In this document: positions 33,872 through 41,877 of the stretch, one piece after another
Position numbering within the stretch: the stretch's first letter is position 1
Layout: each line of letters opens with the position of its first letter
Origin: an uncultured Desulfovibrio sp.
Lineage (GTDB): Bacteria; Desulfobacterota; Desulfovibrionia; Desulfovibrionales; Desulfovibrionaceae
Direction of reading: 5' to 3'
Length of the DNA stretch: 64,000 nucleotides
Assembly (NCBI RefSeq): GCF_902477725.1
Contig: NZ_CABSIF010000007.1
Span: 124,001-188,000 of the forward strand
The notes under the pieces: model-generated
The model's input: the letters and a program-made list of their open reading frames with translations, nothing else
Database searches by the model: none
Told to the model about the DNA's origin: nothing
Translations under genes and position numbers: made by a program

Positions 33872-34588
33872 ATGCCAAGACCTTGCCATTGCAGGCGCGT
33901 GAGCGCCCTGCCAAAAAACAGATGTTTCAAGCCCAACGGTATTCCCCTGCATGAACTTGAAGAGGTTGTGCTGTCGCTGGATGGCCTGGAAGCCCTGCGG
34001 CTGGCCGACTTTGAAGACCTGAATATGGATGCCGCCGCAGCCCGTATGGGTGTTTCGCGGCATACCTTTGGCAGGCTTTTGCGGCGCGCGCGGCGCAGTG
34101 TGGCTCAGGCTCTTGTGCAGGGGCAGGCCCTGCGTATTGAGGGCGGGGTGTGCGCTGTGGATGCAACTGTCGAGGGGGCAGAAAGCGAGGATGCCATGCC
34201 GGGCGGACTGGTGGTGGCTGTGCCAAGCATTGCCCCCGGCGGTCCGGATGCTGCGCCCAACGCGCATTTTGGCCGATGTGAGTTCTACACCCTTGCCAGG
34301 GTGGAGGACGGAACTATCGGGACGGTCAGCATTCAGCCCAATCCCATACATCAGGGCGGGGATTGCGCCGGGCCGGTGCAGGCCCTTCTACGTCTTGGAG
34401 TTGGCGCACTGCTTGCGGGCGGCATGGGCATGCGGCCCCTGCGGGCTTTGCAGGAGGCAGGTATAGCCGTGTATTACAATGCCAATCTGCCCACCGTGGC
34501 CGACTGCCTTAACGCATTTGCTGCGGGCAGGCTTGTTCCTTTCGGCCCTGGGCATCTTTGCCAGAGCGGTTGCGCTTCTGAACGGTAG
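33872..34588 (+). CDS. DUF134 HTH - NifX fusion protein, probable regulator of the ORP-type operon
   Basis: A 238-residue fusion. Residues 1-90 form the DUF134 DNA-binding domain (MPRPCHCRRVSALPKNRCFK, VVLSLDGLEALRLADFEDL, MDAAAARMGVSRHTFGRLLRRAR). After an acidic linker, residues 110-230 form a NifX-like domain with NAHFGRCEFY, HQGGDCAGPVQALLRLGVGAL and GGMGMRPL. DUF134 proteins are often encoded beside NifX-like proteins; here they are fused, suggesting a transcription factor whose sensor domain binds the same metal cluster. ATG 33872 was chosen because MPRP is the family's N-terminus. The upstream frame from 33605 is spurious. Confidence 0.88.
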   Translation: MPRPCHCRRVSALPKNRCFKPNGIPLHELEEVVLSLDGLEALRLADFEDLNMDAAAARMGVSRHTFGRLLRRARRSVAQALVQGQALRIEGGVCAVDATVEGAESEDAMPGGLVVAVPSIAPGGPDAAPNAHFGRCEFYTLARVEDGTIGTVSIQPNPIHQGGDCAGPVQALLRLGVGALLAGGMGMRPLRALQEAGIAVYYNANLPTVADCLNAFAAGRLVPFGPGHLCQSGCASER

Positions 34589-34690
34589 AGCTGTGCAGAC
34601 CGCGGCAAAGGCCCGCACTTTTCCGCCCGTTCAGAAAGCGCCCTTGGTGATAACCCAGCGGCAAGCCGCCGGGAACAACGTCAATCTGCT

Positions 34691-35467
34691 CTAAAACGCG
34701 TAAAGAAAGCCCCCGCTCAACGAATACTTGTTGTTGCGTTCAACCATGGGGCTGTCGGTTATTTCCTGTCCCAAAAACTGGCTTTTTCCACTCACAAAAG
34801 CGCTCCAGCTTTCTGTAAGGCCGACCCTCAAGGTCAATTCGGCATAAGGCGAGAGGGCTGATTCCGGCGAGTAGTTGCTCAGGCCGCTGGCTCGGGCCTC
34901 GCTCTTGCTCACGCCGTAATAATAGTCGTTGTAGTTCACGTCGGTCCACTGCACGCCAGCCGTGGGGATAAGCGACATATTGGCAAAGCGGATGGGGTAG
35001 GAATAGGAGGCATCGGCCATCACGCCCTTATTCACGCCCAGCGCATCGGTGGAAAGGGTGGCTGCCAGCACGCCAAGTTCGGTGCGCAAGCGGTAGTTGA
35101 TGCCAGCCATTGCCGAGGCATAGCGGTCATCAAGCTTTTTCATGCCCGAGTTGTCGCTCCATGAGGCATAAAAATGCTGCGGCAGATACGAAAGCTGCAC
35201 GTTGACCTCATGATATTCGTTCTTGAACAGGTGCACACCGCCGCTCAATCCCCGCAAATACAGATACTCGCCTTCATATCCCAGCAAGGGCAGTGCCGTG
35301 CCCAGCCTTTCCACGCCCTTGTATTCCGAGGTGGAAACAGTACCGCCAATGCCGAGGTTGAATCCCCAGCGATTGCTGTCGCTCTTGCCGTCTTCTGCAA
35401 TGGCAGAAAAAGCCATTAAAAGAAAAATGGTTAATGTCGCCAAGCACGACAATCCCCGTATTTTCAT
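34691..35467 (-). CDS. MipA/OmpV-family outer membrane protein
   Basis: A 258-residue protein with an N-terminal signal peptide (MKIRGLSCLATLTIFLLMAF, cleavage near SAIA-ED). The mature part is beta-strand-rich and ends in a C-terminal aromatic residue (GGFLYAF), as expected for an outer membrane barrel. The pattern LPLLGYEGEYLYLRGLSGGVHLF is typical of the MipA/OmpV family. ATG 35467 has GGGAGGG upstream; the frame extends 10 codons further. It is divergent from a TetR gene with a perfect palindrome between, so it is probably repressed by it. Confidence 0.87.
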   Translation of the reverse strand: MKIRGLSCLATLTIFLLMAFSAIAEDGKSDSNRWGFNLGIGGTVSTSEYKGVERLGTALPLLGYEGEYLYLRGLSGGVHLFKNEYHEVNVQLSYLPQHFYASWSDNSGMKKLDDRYASAMAGINYRLRTELGVLAATLSTDALGVNKGVMADASYSYPIRFANMSLIPTAGVQWTDVNYNDYYYGVSKSEARASGLSNYSPESALSPYAELTLRVGLTESWSAFVSGKSQFLGQEITDSPMVERNNKYSLSGGFLYAF

Positions 35468-35513
35468 GAACCCTCCCGTGCAACAAAGCCATTGCACTTT
35501 TCATGGAAAATCT

Positions 35514-35529
35514 GTAATCAATTGATTAC
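35514..35529. promoter_or_regulatory. 16-bp perfect palindrome, probable TetR operator
   Basis: GTAATCAATTGATTAC is fully self-complementary. It lies 47 bp from the mipA start and 59 bp from the tetR start, in the only shared control region of the divergent pair. Confidence 0.8.
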
Positions 35530-35587
35530 TCAAAAATAGCCTCATGAAACCAACTGTGTCAAGTCGCAGCAACTATAGGGGATAGCA

Positions 35588-36187
35588 ATGGCTCCTGAAC
35601 GTAAACCAGCCACGGGCCCGCAGCGCAAACGCAATGCCGCAGAAACCAGAAACCGTCTTTTGCAGGCGGCGCGAAGGCTCTTTGCCAAAGCCAGCTACGG
35701 CAACGTCGGGATACGGGAAATCGGCGCGGCGGCAGGGGTAAACCCGGCACTCATCAGCCGCTATTTTGGCTCAAAAAGGAATCTTTTTCTTGAAGTGGCG
35801 TCCATTCTGAATTCAGAAGGTATTGAGGCCCTGCCTGATGTGCCGCCTATGGAAAAAACCAGTATGGCCATGGGCAGCATTCTCTCTGGCGGAGCGCAGA
35901 GTGCATGGGCCACAGATTTTCGCATCACGGCCCTTTCTGCGCTGGATCCTAATGTTTCGGACGTGATGGCAAAAACGTACGACAATATCCGTCAGCAGAT
36001 CATGGAGGTGCTGCCTGGTGAACAGGCGGCCACGCGGGCAGAACTGATACTGGCGCAGATCATGGGGGCGTCAATGGTCGTTAATCTGCTGCGCGGAGCG
36101 GATTCGCCCCGGATCGACATTGAGTACATGAATAAATTTTATGCAAAGCAACTGGCGGAACTGTTCGCCTGCGAACCTGCGGACTGA
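35588..36187 (+). CDS. TetR-family transcriptional regulator
   Basis: A 199-residue protein with an N-terminal TetR HTH: RNRLLQAARRLFAKASYGNV, IREIGAAAGVNPALISRYFGSKRNLF. The C-terminal helical ligand domain (from about residue 75) is not assignable to a ligand. The ATG has AGGGGAT upstream. It is divergent from the mipA-like gene across a 16-bp palindrome, its most likely binding site and means of autoregulation. Confidence 0.9.
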   Translation: MAPERKPATGPQRKRNAAETRNRLLQAARRLFAKASYGNVGIREIGAAAGVNPALISRYFGSKRNLFLEVASILNSEGIEALPDVPPMEKTSMAMGSILSGGAQSAWATDFRITALSALDPNVSDVMAKTYDNIRQQIMEVLPGEQAATRAELILAQIMGASMVVNLLRGADSPRIDIEYMNKFYAKQLAELFACEPAD

Positions 36188-36240
36188 AGCTACGCCAGCT
36201 CCGCAATTTTTGATCGCGCGGTGATGCGGCAAAGCGAACT

Positions 36241-36708
36241 TTAATAGCGCCCGTCGCGGAAGCCTCGTTCTGCTGCTGCGCGTTCGGCAGCATCGGCCAG
36301 GGGCGCGGGTACAATGGTCTTGCCGATGGGGCAGAGGGCCAGCGCAGCAAGTTTGACGTGCTGCCACGCAAAAGGAATACCGATTATGGTCACCGCGCAC
36401 ATGACGGCGGAGACCAGATGCCCCATGGCAATCCACACGCCCGCCAGCACAAGCCATACGATGTTGCCTACTGTGCCCCACGGGCCGGTGCCTACGTCCT
36501 GTCTGCCGGTGAGCACATCGCGCGCAACGGGCATTTTGCCGAAGGGGAAAAAAGCGAAACTGCCCATGACAAAGCATGCCCTGCCCCAGGGGATGCCAAC
36601 GATGGAAATAAAGCAGAGCACTCCGTATATCCACCACACAAGGCCCATGACAATGCCGCCGCACAAAAACCAGATGGCGTTCCCAAGGCAACTTATGGCG
36701 TCGTTCAT
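36241..36708 (-). CDS. yccF: YccF-family membrane protein
   Basis: A 155-residue inner membrane protein with two copies of the YccF (DUF307) domain. Each has a hydrophobic helix pair and an IPWGRACF or IPFAWQHVKLA segment (FISIVGIPWGRACF and VTIIGIPFAWQHVK), separated by a loop with GTGPWGTVGNIVWL. The function of the family is not established. The C-terminal tail is Ala/Arg-rich. It converges with tetR and stands alone, with AGGAGG just upstream of the start. Confidence 0.86.
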   Translation of the reverse strand: MNDAISCLGNAIWFLCGGIVMGLVWWIYGVLCFISIVGIPWGRACFVMGSFAFFPFGKMPVARDVLTGRQDVGTGPWGTVGNIVWLVLAGVWIAMGHLVSAVMCAVTIIGIPFAWQHVKLAALALCPIGKTIVPAPLADAAERAAAERGFRDGRY

Positions 36709-36801
36709 GATATCCTCCTGAAGTGGGCCGTGTGGTATTCATGCGGCCATTGAGCGCTGAGTATGTCAACGCAATGCGAAAAAGAAAAGCAGTTTGAAAC
36801 G

Positions 36802-36834
36802 AAAGGGCCGCCCGGTGATGCCGGGCGGCCCTTT
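36802..36834. terminator. Terminator after purM
   Basis: AAAGGGCCGCCCGG (36802-36815) and CCGGGCGGCCCTTT (36821-36834) form a 14-bp perfect stem with a 5-nt loop. The A and T ends make it usable on both strands, but purM is the gene running into it. Confidence 0.9.
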
Positions 36835-36871
36835 ATAATCTGGGCTAGAGCAGATAAACAGCCAATATGCC

Positions 36872-37930
36872 CTAGAAGTTGATGATGACCTGTTCCTGGT
36901 CGTCATCCTTGGAGCGGCGGGCTATCTCGCCTATGCACCATGCCCGCAGCTTGAAGGCCTGAATGCGATTGATCGCTTCTTCGGCCTGATCGGCGGGCAC
37001 CACCAGCACATAGCCGATGCCGCCGTTGAATATTTGCAGAATTTCCGGCCAGCTGAGGTTGCCCGCTTCCTTGAGCCAGTTGAAGACGGGGGCCATCTGC
37101 CAGCTGCCAAAATGAATGCGCGCTTCCACCTGTGCGGGCAGTACACGGGGAATATTGTCGTAAAAGCCGCCGCCAGTGATGTGGGCCATGCCCTTGACGT
37201 TCATGTCGCGCAGCAGGGAGCGCACCGCTTCCACGTAGATGGTGGTGGGCGTCAGCAGCACATCGCCAACGCTGGCTCCATCCCCGCCGGGGAAGGGATC
37301 GGTGAGTGAAAGGCCGCTCTGGTCAAGCACCTTGCGGGCCAGGGAAAAGCCGTTGGAGTGCAGGCCCGAGGAGGCGATGCCGATGATCTTGTCGCCCACC
37401 TGAATGCCGGAGCCGTCAATGAGCTTGGCATTATCCACAATGCCCACGCAAAAACCGGCAAGGTCATACTCGCCTGGCGCGTACATGTCGGGCATTTCGG
37501 CGGTTTCACCGCCAAGCAGGGCGCATCCTGACTGGCGGCAACCTTCGGCCACGCCGCCAATGACGGTCTGGGCGGTTTCTACGTCAAGCTTGCCGGTGGC
37601 AAAGTAGTCAAGAAAAAATAGGGGGTTGGCACCCTGAACCAGAATGTCGTTGACACTCATGGCCACAAGGTCGATGCCCACAGTATCGTGCTTGTTGCAG
37701 GCAAAAGCCAGTTTGAGCTTGGTTCCCACACCATCGGTGGAAGAAACAAGCACAGGTTCGGTCATGCCGTTGAGGTCAGGCCGGAACAGGCCGCCGAAGC
37801 CGCCAATATCGGAAATGACGCCTCTGGTCTGCGTGCTCTGAACCATGCCTTTGATGCGTGAAACAAGAGTGTTTCCCGCCTCAATATCAACGCCTGCCTG
37901 AGTGTAGGCTTTTGCGCGGTCGCTGGACAT
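36872..37930 (-). CDS. purM: Phosphoribosylformylglycinamidine cyclo-ligase
   Basis: Makes AIR from FGAM in purine synthesis. The 352-residue product has the AIRS-family N-terminal metal/ATP region (YTQAGVDIEAGNTLVSRIK), VSSTDGVGTKLKLA, MSVNDILVQGANPLFFLDY, LLGGETAEMPDMY, GIASSGLHSNGFSLARKVL and HITGGGFYDNIPRVLP. It stands alone and is followed by a strong terminator. A ribosome binding site of the GGAGG type sits before the start on the minus strand. Confidence 0.96.
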   Translation of the reverse strand: MSSDRAKAYTQAGVDIEAGNTLVSRIKGMVQSTQTRGVISDIGGFGGLFRPDLNGMTEPVLVSSTDGVGTKLKLAFACNKHDTVGIDLVAMSVNDILVQGANPLFFLDYFATGKLDVETAQTVIGGVAEGCRQSGCALLGGETAEMPDMYAPGEYDLAGFCVGIVDNAKLIDGSGIQVGDKIIGIASSGLHSNGFSLARKVLDQSGLSLTDPFPGGDGASVGDVLLTPTTIYVEAVRSLLRDMNVKGMAHITGGGFYDNIPRVLPAQVEARIHFGSWQMAPVFNWLKEAGNLSWPEILQIFNGGIGYVLVVPADQAEEAINRIQAFKLRAWCIGEIARRSKDDDQEQVIINF

Positions 37931-38073
37931 CCGTTGCCTCCTTTGAATCTGCGCTACATAACATAGGTTCTTTCAAACCCCAAGCGACTTTTTGAGGCCC
38001 TGCCCGCGAGTTTTTTCATAGACCGGCTTGCTCGCCACTGCTAGAATAAAGCCGGAGGGGTAAGGAGCGTGCC

Positions 38074-39222
38074 ATGCGTGGATATGCCGGATTGTATATT
38101 TTCTGCGCCGTACTGACGTTCGTTTGTTCCGGCGCGTCCCTTGCTGCGGATGGCGCTGCGGAATACCGCGCGCCTGTGTCGGGTGTGAAGCTTGGCCCCG
38201 TGCAGCCTGCTCAGCCTGAGCCGCCTGCTGCGCCAGGCCCGCCATCTGTAGAGAAGCCAGCTGCGTCGCAACTGCCTGGCCCGCAGCCAGGGCAATCGGT
38301 GGGCCAGCAGCCAAATCAGCAGCCAAATCAACAGGCGGGCCAACAGGTGGCTGGGCCGTCACCCGCTTTGCAGACTGCCGCTTCCGGGCAGCCGACCCCC
38401 TGGCCCAATGCGGGAGGCATGGCCCCCTATTCCTCTTTTGGTTCTCTGCCGGGGCCTGCGGACGCTCCTGCCCCCGCTCCTGCTCCCACTGCGGCTCCTG
38501 TGCCAAATCCTGCGGACGTGCCACCGCCAGCGCCTGCCCCGGGCTTTGCCCCCGAGTATGCGCCAGGTTATGGGCCTGGCTATGCGCCTTATCCTGCACC
38601 CGCACCCGGCTGGCAGGGACAGGGCGACAGCGTTGTTTCAGGCACAGGGCAGCTCCAGGGTGAAACTTTCAACGACAGGGGCATCGCGACCCAGTATCGG
38701 GATCCGCAGACTGGCGACATCGTTACCTCTGTGGTGCCGCCCGCTCCACCGGACCAGCAGAATTACGGCACTTTTTTTGTGGCTCCGCAGATTTACCCCG
38801 ATGGCAACCACTGGGGGCCCAATCCGTATGGCCCCATGCCCAGACCCGGTGGGCCTTCGTGGCCGGGGCAGCAGAACATGCCCTCGGTTATCTGGCAGCC
38901 CGCGCCGCAGCCAGACCATAACAGGCATCGCCATGACGACAGGCGGCATGACGACAGACCTTATGATGATCGGCGCTATGACGATCGGCAGTATGATAAT
39001 CGCCGGTATGATGACAGGCCACACGATGGTCGCTACGATGGCCCTCGCCGCGAGCAGCATGATTCGCGCGACGGTGGCTACAACGGGTCCAACAGGCCGC
39101 GCGACAACAGCCATGACCAGCGGGGAGATGACAGGTATAACCCGCGCCCCGGCAATCAGGGCGATTCACAGTATGACCCGCGCGGCGCCGACAGGGGCCG
39201 TGATGGAAGGGAGAGGCGTTGA
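38074..39222 (+). CDS. Secreted low-complexity protein: Pro-rich region followed by Asp/Arg/Tyr repeats
   Basis: A 382-residue product with a signal peptide (GLYIFCAVLTFVCSGASLAA, cleavage near residue 25). Next come a Pro/Ala/Gln-rich stretch (residues 30-180, with PNQQPNQQ and APAPAPTAAPVPN) and a short folded-looking part around TQYRDPQTGDIVTSVVPP (residues 200-225). The last 100 residues are tandem DDRR/YDDR units. No enzymatic domain is recognisable. It ends 2 bp before the radical SAM gene. A surface or periplasmic role is inferred from the signal peptide only. AAGGAG precedes the start. Confidence 0.75.
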   Translation: MRGYAGLYIFCAVLTFVCSGASLAADGAAEYRAPVSGVKLGPVQPAQPEPPAAPGPPSVEKPAASQLPGPQPGQSVGQQPNQQPNQQAGQQVAGPSPALQTAASGQPTPWPNAGGMAPYSSFGSLPGPADAPAPAPAPTAAPVPNPADVPPPAPAPGFAPEYAPGYGPGYAPYPAPAPGWQGQGDSVVSGTGQLQGETFNDRGIATQYRDPQTGDIVTSVVPPAPPDQQNYGTFFVAPQIYPDGNHWGPNPYGPMPRPGGPSWPGQQNMPSVIWQPAPQPDHNRHRHDDRRHDDRPYDDRRYDDRQYDNRRYDDRPHDGRYDGPRREQHDSRDGGYNGSNRPRDNSHDQRGDDRYNPRPGNQGDSQYDPRGADRGRDGRERR

Positions 39223-39224
39223 GC

Positions 39225-40229
39225 ATGCTTGCCGCGCTTTGGGATTCTCAGCCTGACGGAACTGTTGTGTGCCGTCTGTGCGCTCACCGTTGCCGCCTGC
39301 GCAAAGGGGCCAAGGGCATTTGCGGGGTGCGCGTCAACATGCGGGGAGAAATGGTTTCTCTGGTCAGCAGGGTCGTTACCGCTGCTGCCATGGATCCCAT
39401 TGAAAAAAAGCCTCTTTACCATTTTTTGCCCGGCAGCAAGATTTTCTCTGTAGGCAGCGCCGGATGCAACTTTTCCTGCCATTTCTGCCAGAACAACAAC
39501 ATAGCCCACGTGCCGGAAAGCGGCATAGTGCCCGGCAAGCGCGCTGCGCCAGAAGATCTGCTGGCCTTGGCTCAGGCCAACCGCGCCCAGACCATGGCCT
39601 TTACCTACAACGAACCCACGGTCTTTTTTGAATTGCTTTACGAAACCGCAGGCATGGCGGCCAAAAAAGGCATACGCAGTGTGCTTGTGACCAACGGCTA
39701 TATGTCCAAGGATTGCCTGGCGGCTCTGAGCCGGTGCATCTGCTCCGCCAATGTGGATCTGAAGTCATTCAGCGAAGCCTTTTACCATAAATATTGCGGC
39801 GGGCATCTTCAGCCTGTGCTGGAGAATCTGAAAGCCATCAAGAAACTTGGCTGGTGGCTTGAGGTCACTACTCTGGTTATTCCCGGCCTCAATGATGGAC
39901 AGGCGGAAATGGAAGCGCTGGCAGCCTTTATCCGTGACGAGCTGGGGCCGGATACTCCGTGGCATGTGACGGGTTTTCACGGCGCGCATCTGATGATCGA
40001 CCATCCGGACACGCCGCTGGCGACACTTGAGGCCTGTTGGCGCATCGGGCGCGAGGCCGGGTTGAATTATGTTTATATAGGAAATACGCGCAGCCCCTTG
40101 GGCAGCAATACGTTTTGCCCAGAGTGCAATGCGCTGGTTATTGAACGGAACGGATACGACACGCGGGTGCTGGGCGCAGAAGGCAAGTGCCCCAAGTGCG
40201 GCGTGCAGATCCCGGGAGTCTGGAAATAA
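39225..40229 (+). CDS. AmmeMemoRadiSam-system type radical SAM enzyme
   Basis: A 334-residue radical SAM protein with the cluster motif GCNFSCHFCQN (CX3CX2C). It also has an N-terminal Cys set CRLCAHRCRL...GICGVR and a C-terminal zinc ribbon FCPECNAL/CPKCGVQ. The body contains MAFTYNEPTVFFE and SVLVTNGYMS. This layout is that of the AMMECR1/Memo-associated family (pyruvate-formate-lyase-activase-like). No AMMECR1 or Memo gene is adjacent in the window. The start is ATG 39225; a TTG 6 bases earlier overlaps the previous stop. The next gene overlaps by one base (TAATG). Confidence 0.9.
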   Translation: MLAALWDSQPDGTVVCRLCAHRCRLRKGAKGICGVRVNMRGEMVSLVSRVVTAAAMDPIEKKPLYHFLPGSKIFSVGSAGCNFSCHFCQNNNIAHVPESGIVPGKRAAPEDLLALAQANRAQTMAFTYNEPTVFFELLYETAGMAAKKGIRSVLVTNGYMSKDCLAALSRCICSANVDLKSFSEAFYHKYCGGHLQPVLENLKAIKKLGWWLEVTTLVIPGLNDGQAEMEALAAFIRDELGPDTPWHVTGFHGAHLMIDHPDTPLATLEACWRIGREAGLNYVYIGNTRSPLGSNTFCPECNALVIERNGYDTRVLGAEGKCPKCGVQIPGVWK

Positions 40230-40732
40230 TGATTCTTGTGTATACTGGTGACGGCAAAGGAAAAACCAGCGCATGCGTGGGGCAGACCGTGCGCGCCCTG
40301 GGGCAGAATCTGGTTGTAGCCTTTGGGCAGTTCATGAAACGTGATGGGCAGGCGGGCGAGCAGGCCATGCTTGCCAAACTGCTGGGAGAGCGCTTTTTTG
40401 CCGGTGGGTTGGGCTTTTTGCGTACCGATGCAGAGCGCCCCGCGCACCGTGAGGCCGCCCTGCGGGTACTCGGCTGGGCTCGCGAGCAGCTCGAGCAGGC
40501 AGACATGCTGGTGCTGGATGAAAGCCTGTATGCCCTGAGCGCCGGGATACTTGGGCAGCAGGAGCTGGAAGAACTCATGGCGCTGGCACGCGCCAGGGAT
40601 TGTCATCTCGTGCTGTCTGGCCGCAGTGCGCCAGAATGGCTCGTGGATGCGGCAGACCTTGTGACCTCCATGACCGAAATCAAGCATCCTTGGCGCACGG
40701 GCGTCAAAGCCGCTCCGGGCATAGAATTTTAG
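40229..40732 (+). CDS. cobO: Cob(I)yrinic acid a,c-diamide adenosyltransferase (CobA/BtuR type)
   Basis: Adenosylates corrinoids using ATP. The 167-residue protein has the P-loop YTGDGKGKTSACVGQTVRA at the very N-terminus and DMLVLDESLYAL (Walker B-like) near residue 90. The late HLVLSGRSAPEWLVDAADLV and the ending TEIKHPWRTGVKAAPGIEF are also family hallmarks. Starts at ATG 40229 via TAATG overlap with the radical SAM gene, implying translational coupling. The longer frame from 40187 is unlikely. A corrinoid link with the RACo-like protein at 60 kb is possible but distant. Confidence 0.9.
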   Translation: MILVYTGDGKGKTSACVGQTVRALGQNLVVAFGQFMKRDGQAGEQAMLAKLLGERFFAGGLGFLRTDAERPAHREAALRVLGWAREQLEQADMLVLDESLYALSAGILGQQELEELMALARARDCHLVLSGRSAPEWLVDAADLVTSMTEIKHPWRTGVKAAPGIEF

Positions 40733-40790
40733 CCTCTGTGGTTGCCTTTCTGGGTATGTTCGCCAGTATTTGCAAAAGGAATTCGGGTAT

Positions 40791-41321
40791 ATGTCTGTGT
40801 TGACCATCTATGTGGCCGGGTCTTTCAAGCACAAGCACGGAGTGCGCCTTCTGGGGCGCGAGCTGCGGGGCATGGGCTGCCGCATGCTGGACTGGACAGA
40901 CAAAGCCGTGCCGCCGTCAGGGCTGACCCCCGCCGAACGGCGCATCTGGATGGACACCGACCGTGACGGCGGCGAGGTCTACGCCTTTTGCCACAATGCC
41001 TGCCTGACAGCGGACATGGTCATCTATTACGGCGCGTCAGGCCAGGATGCCGGGGTGGAAGTGGGGCTGGCCGCCGGGGCTGGAGTCCCTGTGCTCGGTA
41101 TACGCGGCCCGCTGGAAGGGCCGGGCCTGATGCTGCACGGGGCTGTCAGCGGTTGGGTTGACAGCGTGGAAGAAGCGCTGGACGTTGTGGCTGCCTTGCT
41201 GGCCTATGCCGATGCCGACTGGAGAAATTTTGAGGCCGAGCCGAACCCGGTGTTGCGCCACATGGGTGCGAAGCTGCGGGAGCGGGCTGATAAAAAATAT
41301 AGTAATTCAGCCGATAGTTAA
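40791..41321 (+). CDS. Nucleoside 2-deoxyribosyltransferase-like protein
   Basis: A 176-residue protein with TIYVAGSFKHKHGVRLLGRE near the start and MVIYYGASGQDAGVEVGLAAGAGVPVLGI in the middle. This pattern (start strand with Gly/Ser, then DSG..E.G...A...PV) resembles nucleoside 2-deoxyribosyltransferases and related nucleotide N-glycosidases, the Glu in GVEVG being the expected catalytic residue. The real substrate is not known. I prefer ATG 40791 (AAGGA at 40775) over the earlier TTG at 40770. It lies 58 bp after the adenosyltransferase gene. Confidence 0.6.
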   Translation: MSVLTIYVAGSFKHKHGVRLLGRELRGMGCRMLDWTDKAVPPSGLTPAERRIWMDTDRDGGEVYAFCHNACLTADMVIYYGASGQDAGVEVGLAAGAGVPVLGIRGPLEGPGLMLHGAVSGWVDSVEEALDVVAALLAYADADWRNFEAEPNPVLRHMGAKLRERADKKYSNSADS

Positions 41322-41746
41322 CGCCTTTTTTCGAAACGGGCATCACCGTTTTCCAGCTCTGCTGCGCGCGTCCACCCAAGGTGGGCGTAGAAGCCAGCGG
41401 CACGGCTGCTCCCATCTGTTTCGAGCCAGATCATCTCATGCCGGGCAAGTAGAAACGCCTCCACCTTCGCCAGCAGATGCTTGCCCACGCCTTTATTCTC
41501 CCACTCCGGGCGCACAAAAAGTGCAAAAACGCTGCCATCTTCCTCATCCGCCATGGCAAAGCCCACGGTCACGCCTTCCGCTTCGGCAATCCATGTGCAT
41601 TCAGCCTCGCTGATAATGCTGCCAATGCTTTCTTCAGTAATGCCCATATGTCTGAGCTGTTCAAAAGACAGGTGATTTTCGCGCACGTTGGTGCGGATGG
41701 CAAAGATATCGTTGATGTCAGCGGTAGTGGCTGGCCGGATGGTCAT
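41318..41746 (-). CDS. GNAT-family N-acetyltransferase
   Basis: A 142-residue GNAT enzyme. The N-terminus TIRPATTADINDIFAIRTNV and the acetyl-CoA binding segment LFVRPEWENKGVGKHLLAKVEAF (motif A, R/Q-x-x-G-x-G/A) are typical. The acceptor is not predictable. The 3' end overlaps the 3' end of the converging deoxyribosyltransferase-like gene by 4 bases. Confidence 0.87.
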   Translation of the reverse strand: MTIRPATTADINDIFAIRTNVRENHLSFEQLRHMGITEESIGSIISEAECTWIAEAEGVTVGFAMADEEDGSVFALFVRPEWENKGVGKHLLAKVEAFLLARHEMIWLETDGSSRAAGFYAHLGWTRAAELENGDARFEKRR

Positions 41747-41877
41747 GATTGCACCTGAGCAAGGTTTGGTTGGTTCGCAGTAAGTGGGGAGTCGATGGCG
41801 GAAGCGCAGAACCTTGGCGGCATTCTCCGTTGCCCCTTTTGCGTGGGTGGTTCAGAGATATCAAAATAAGAGTATTG

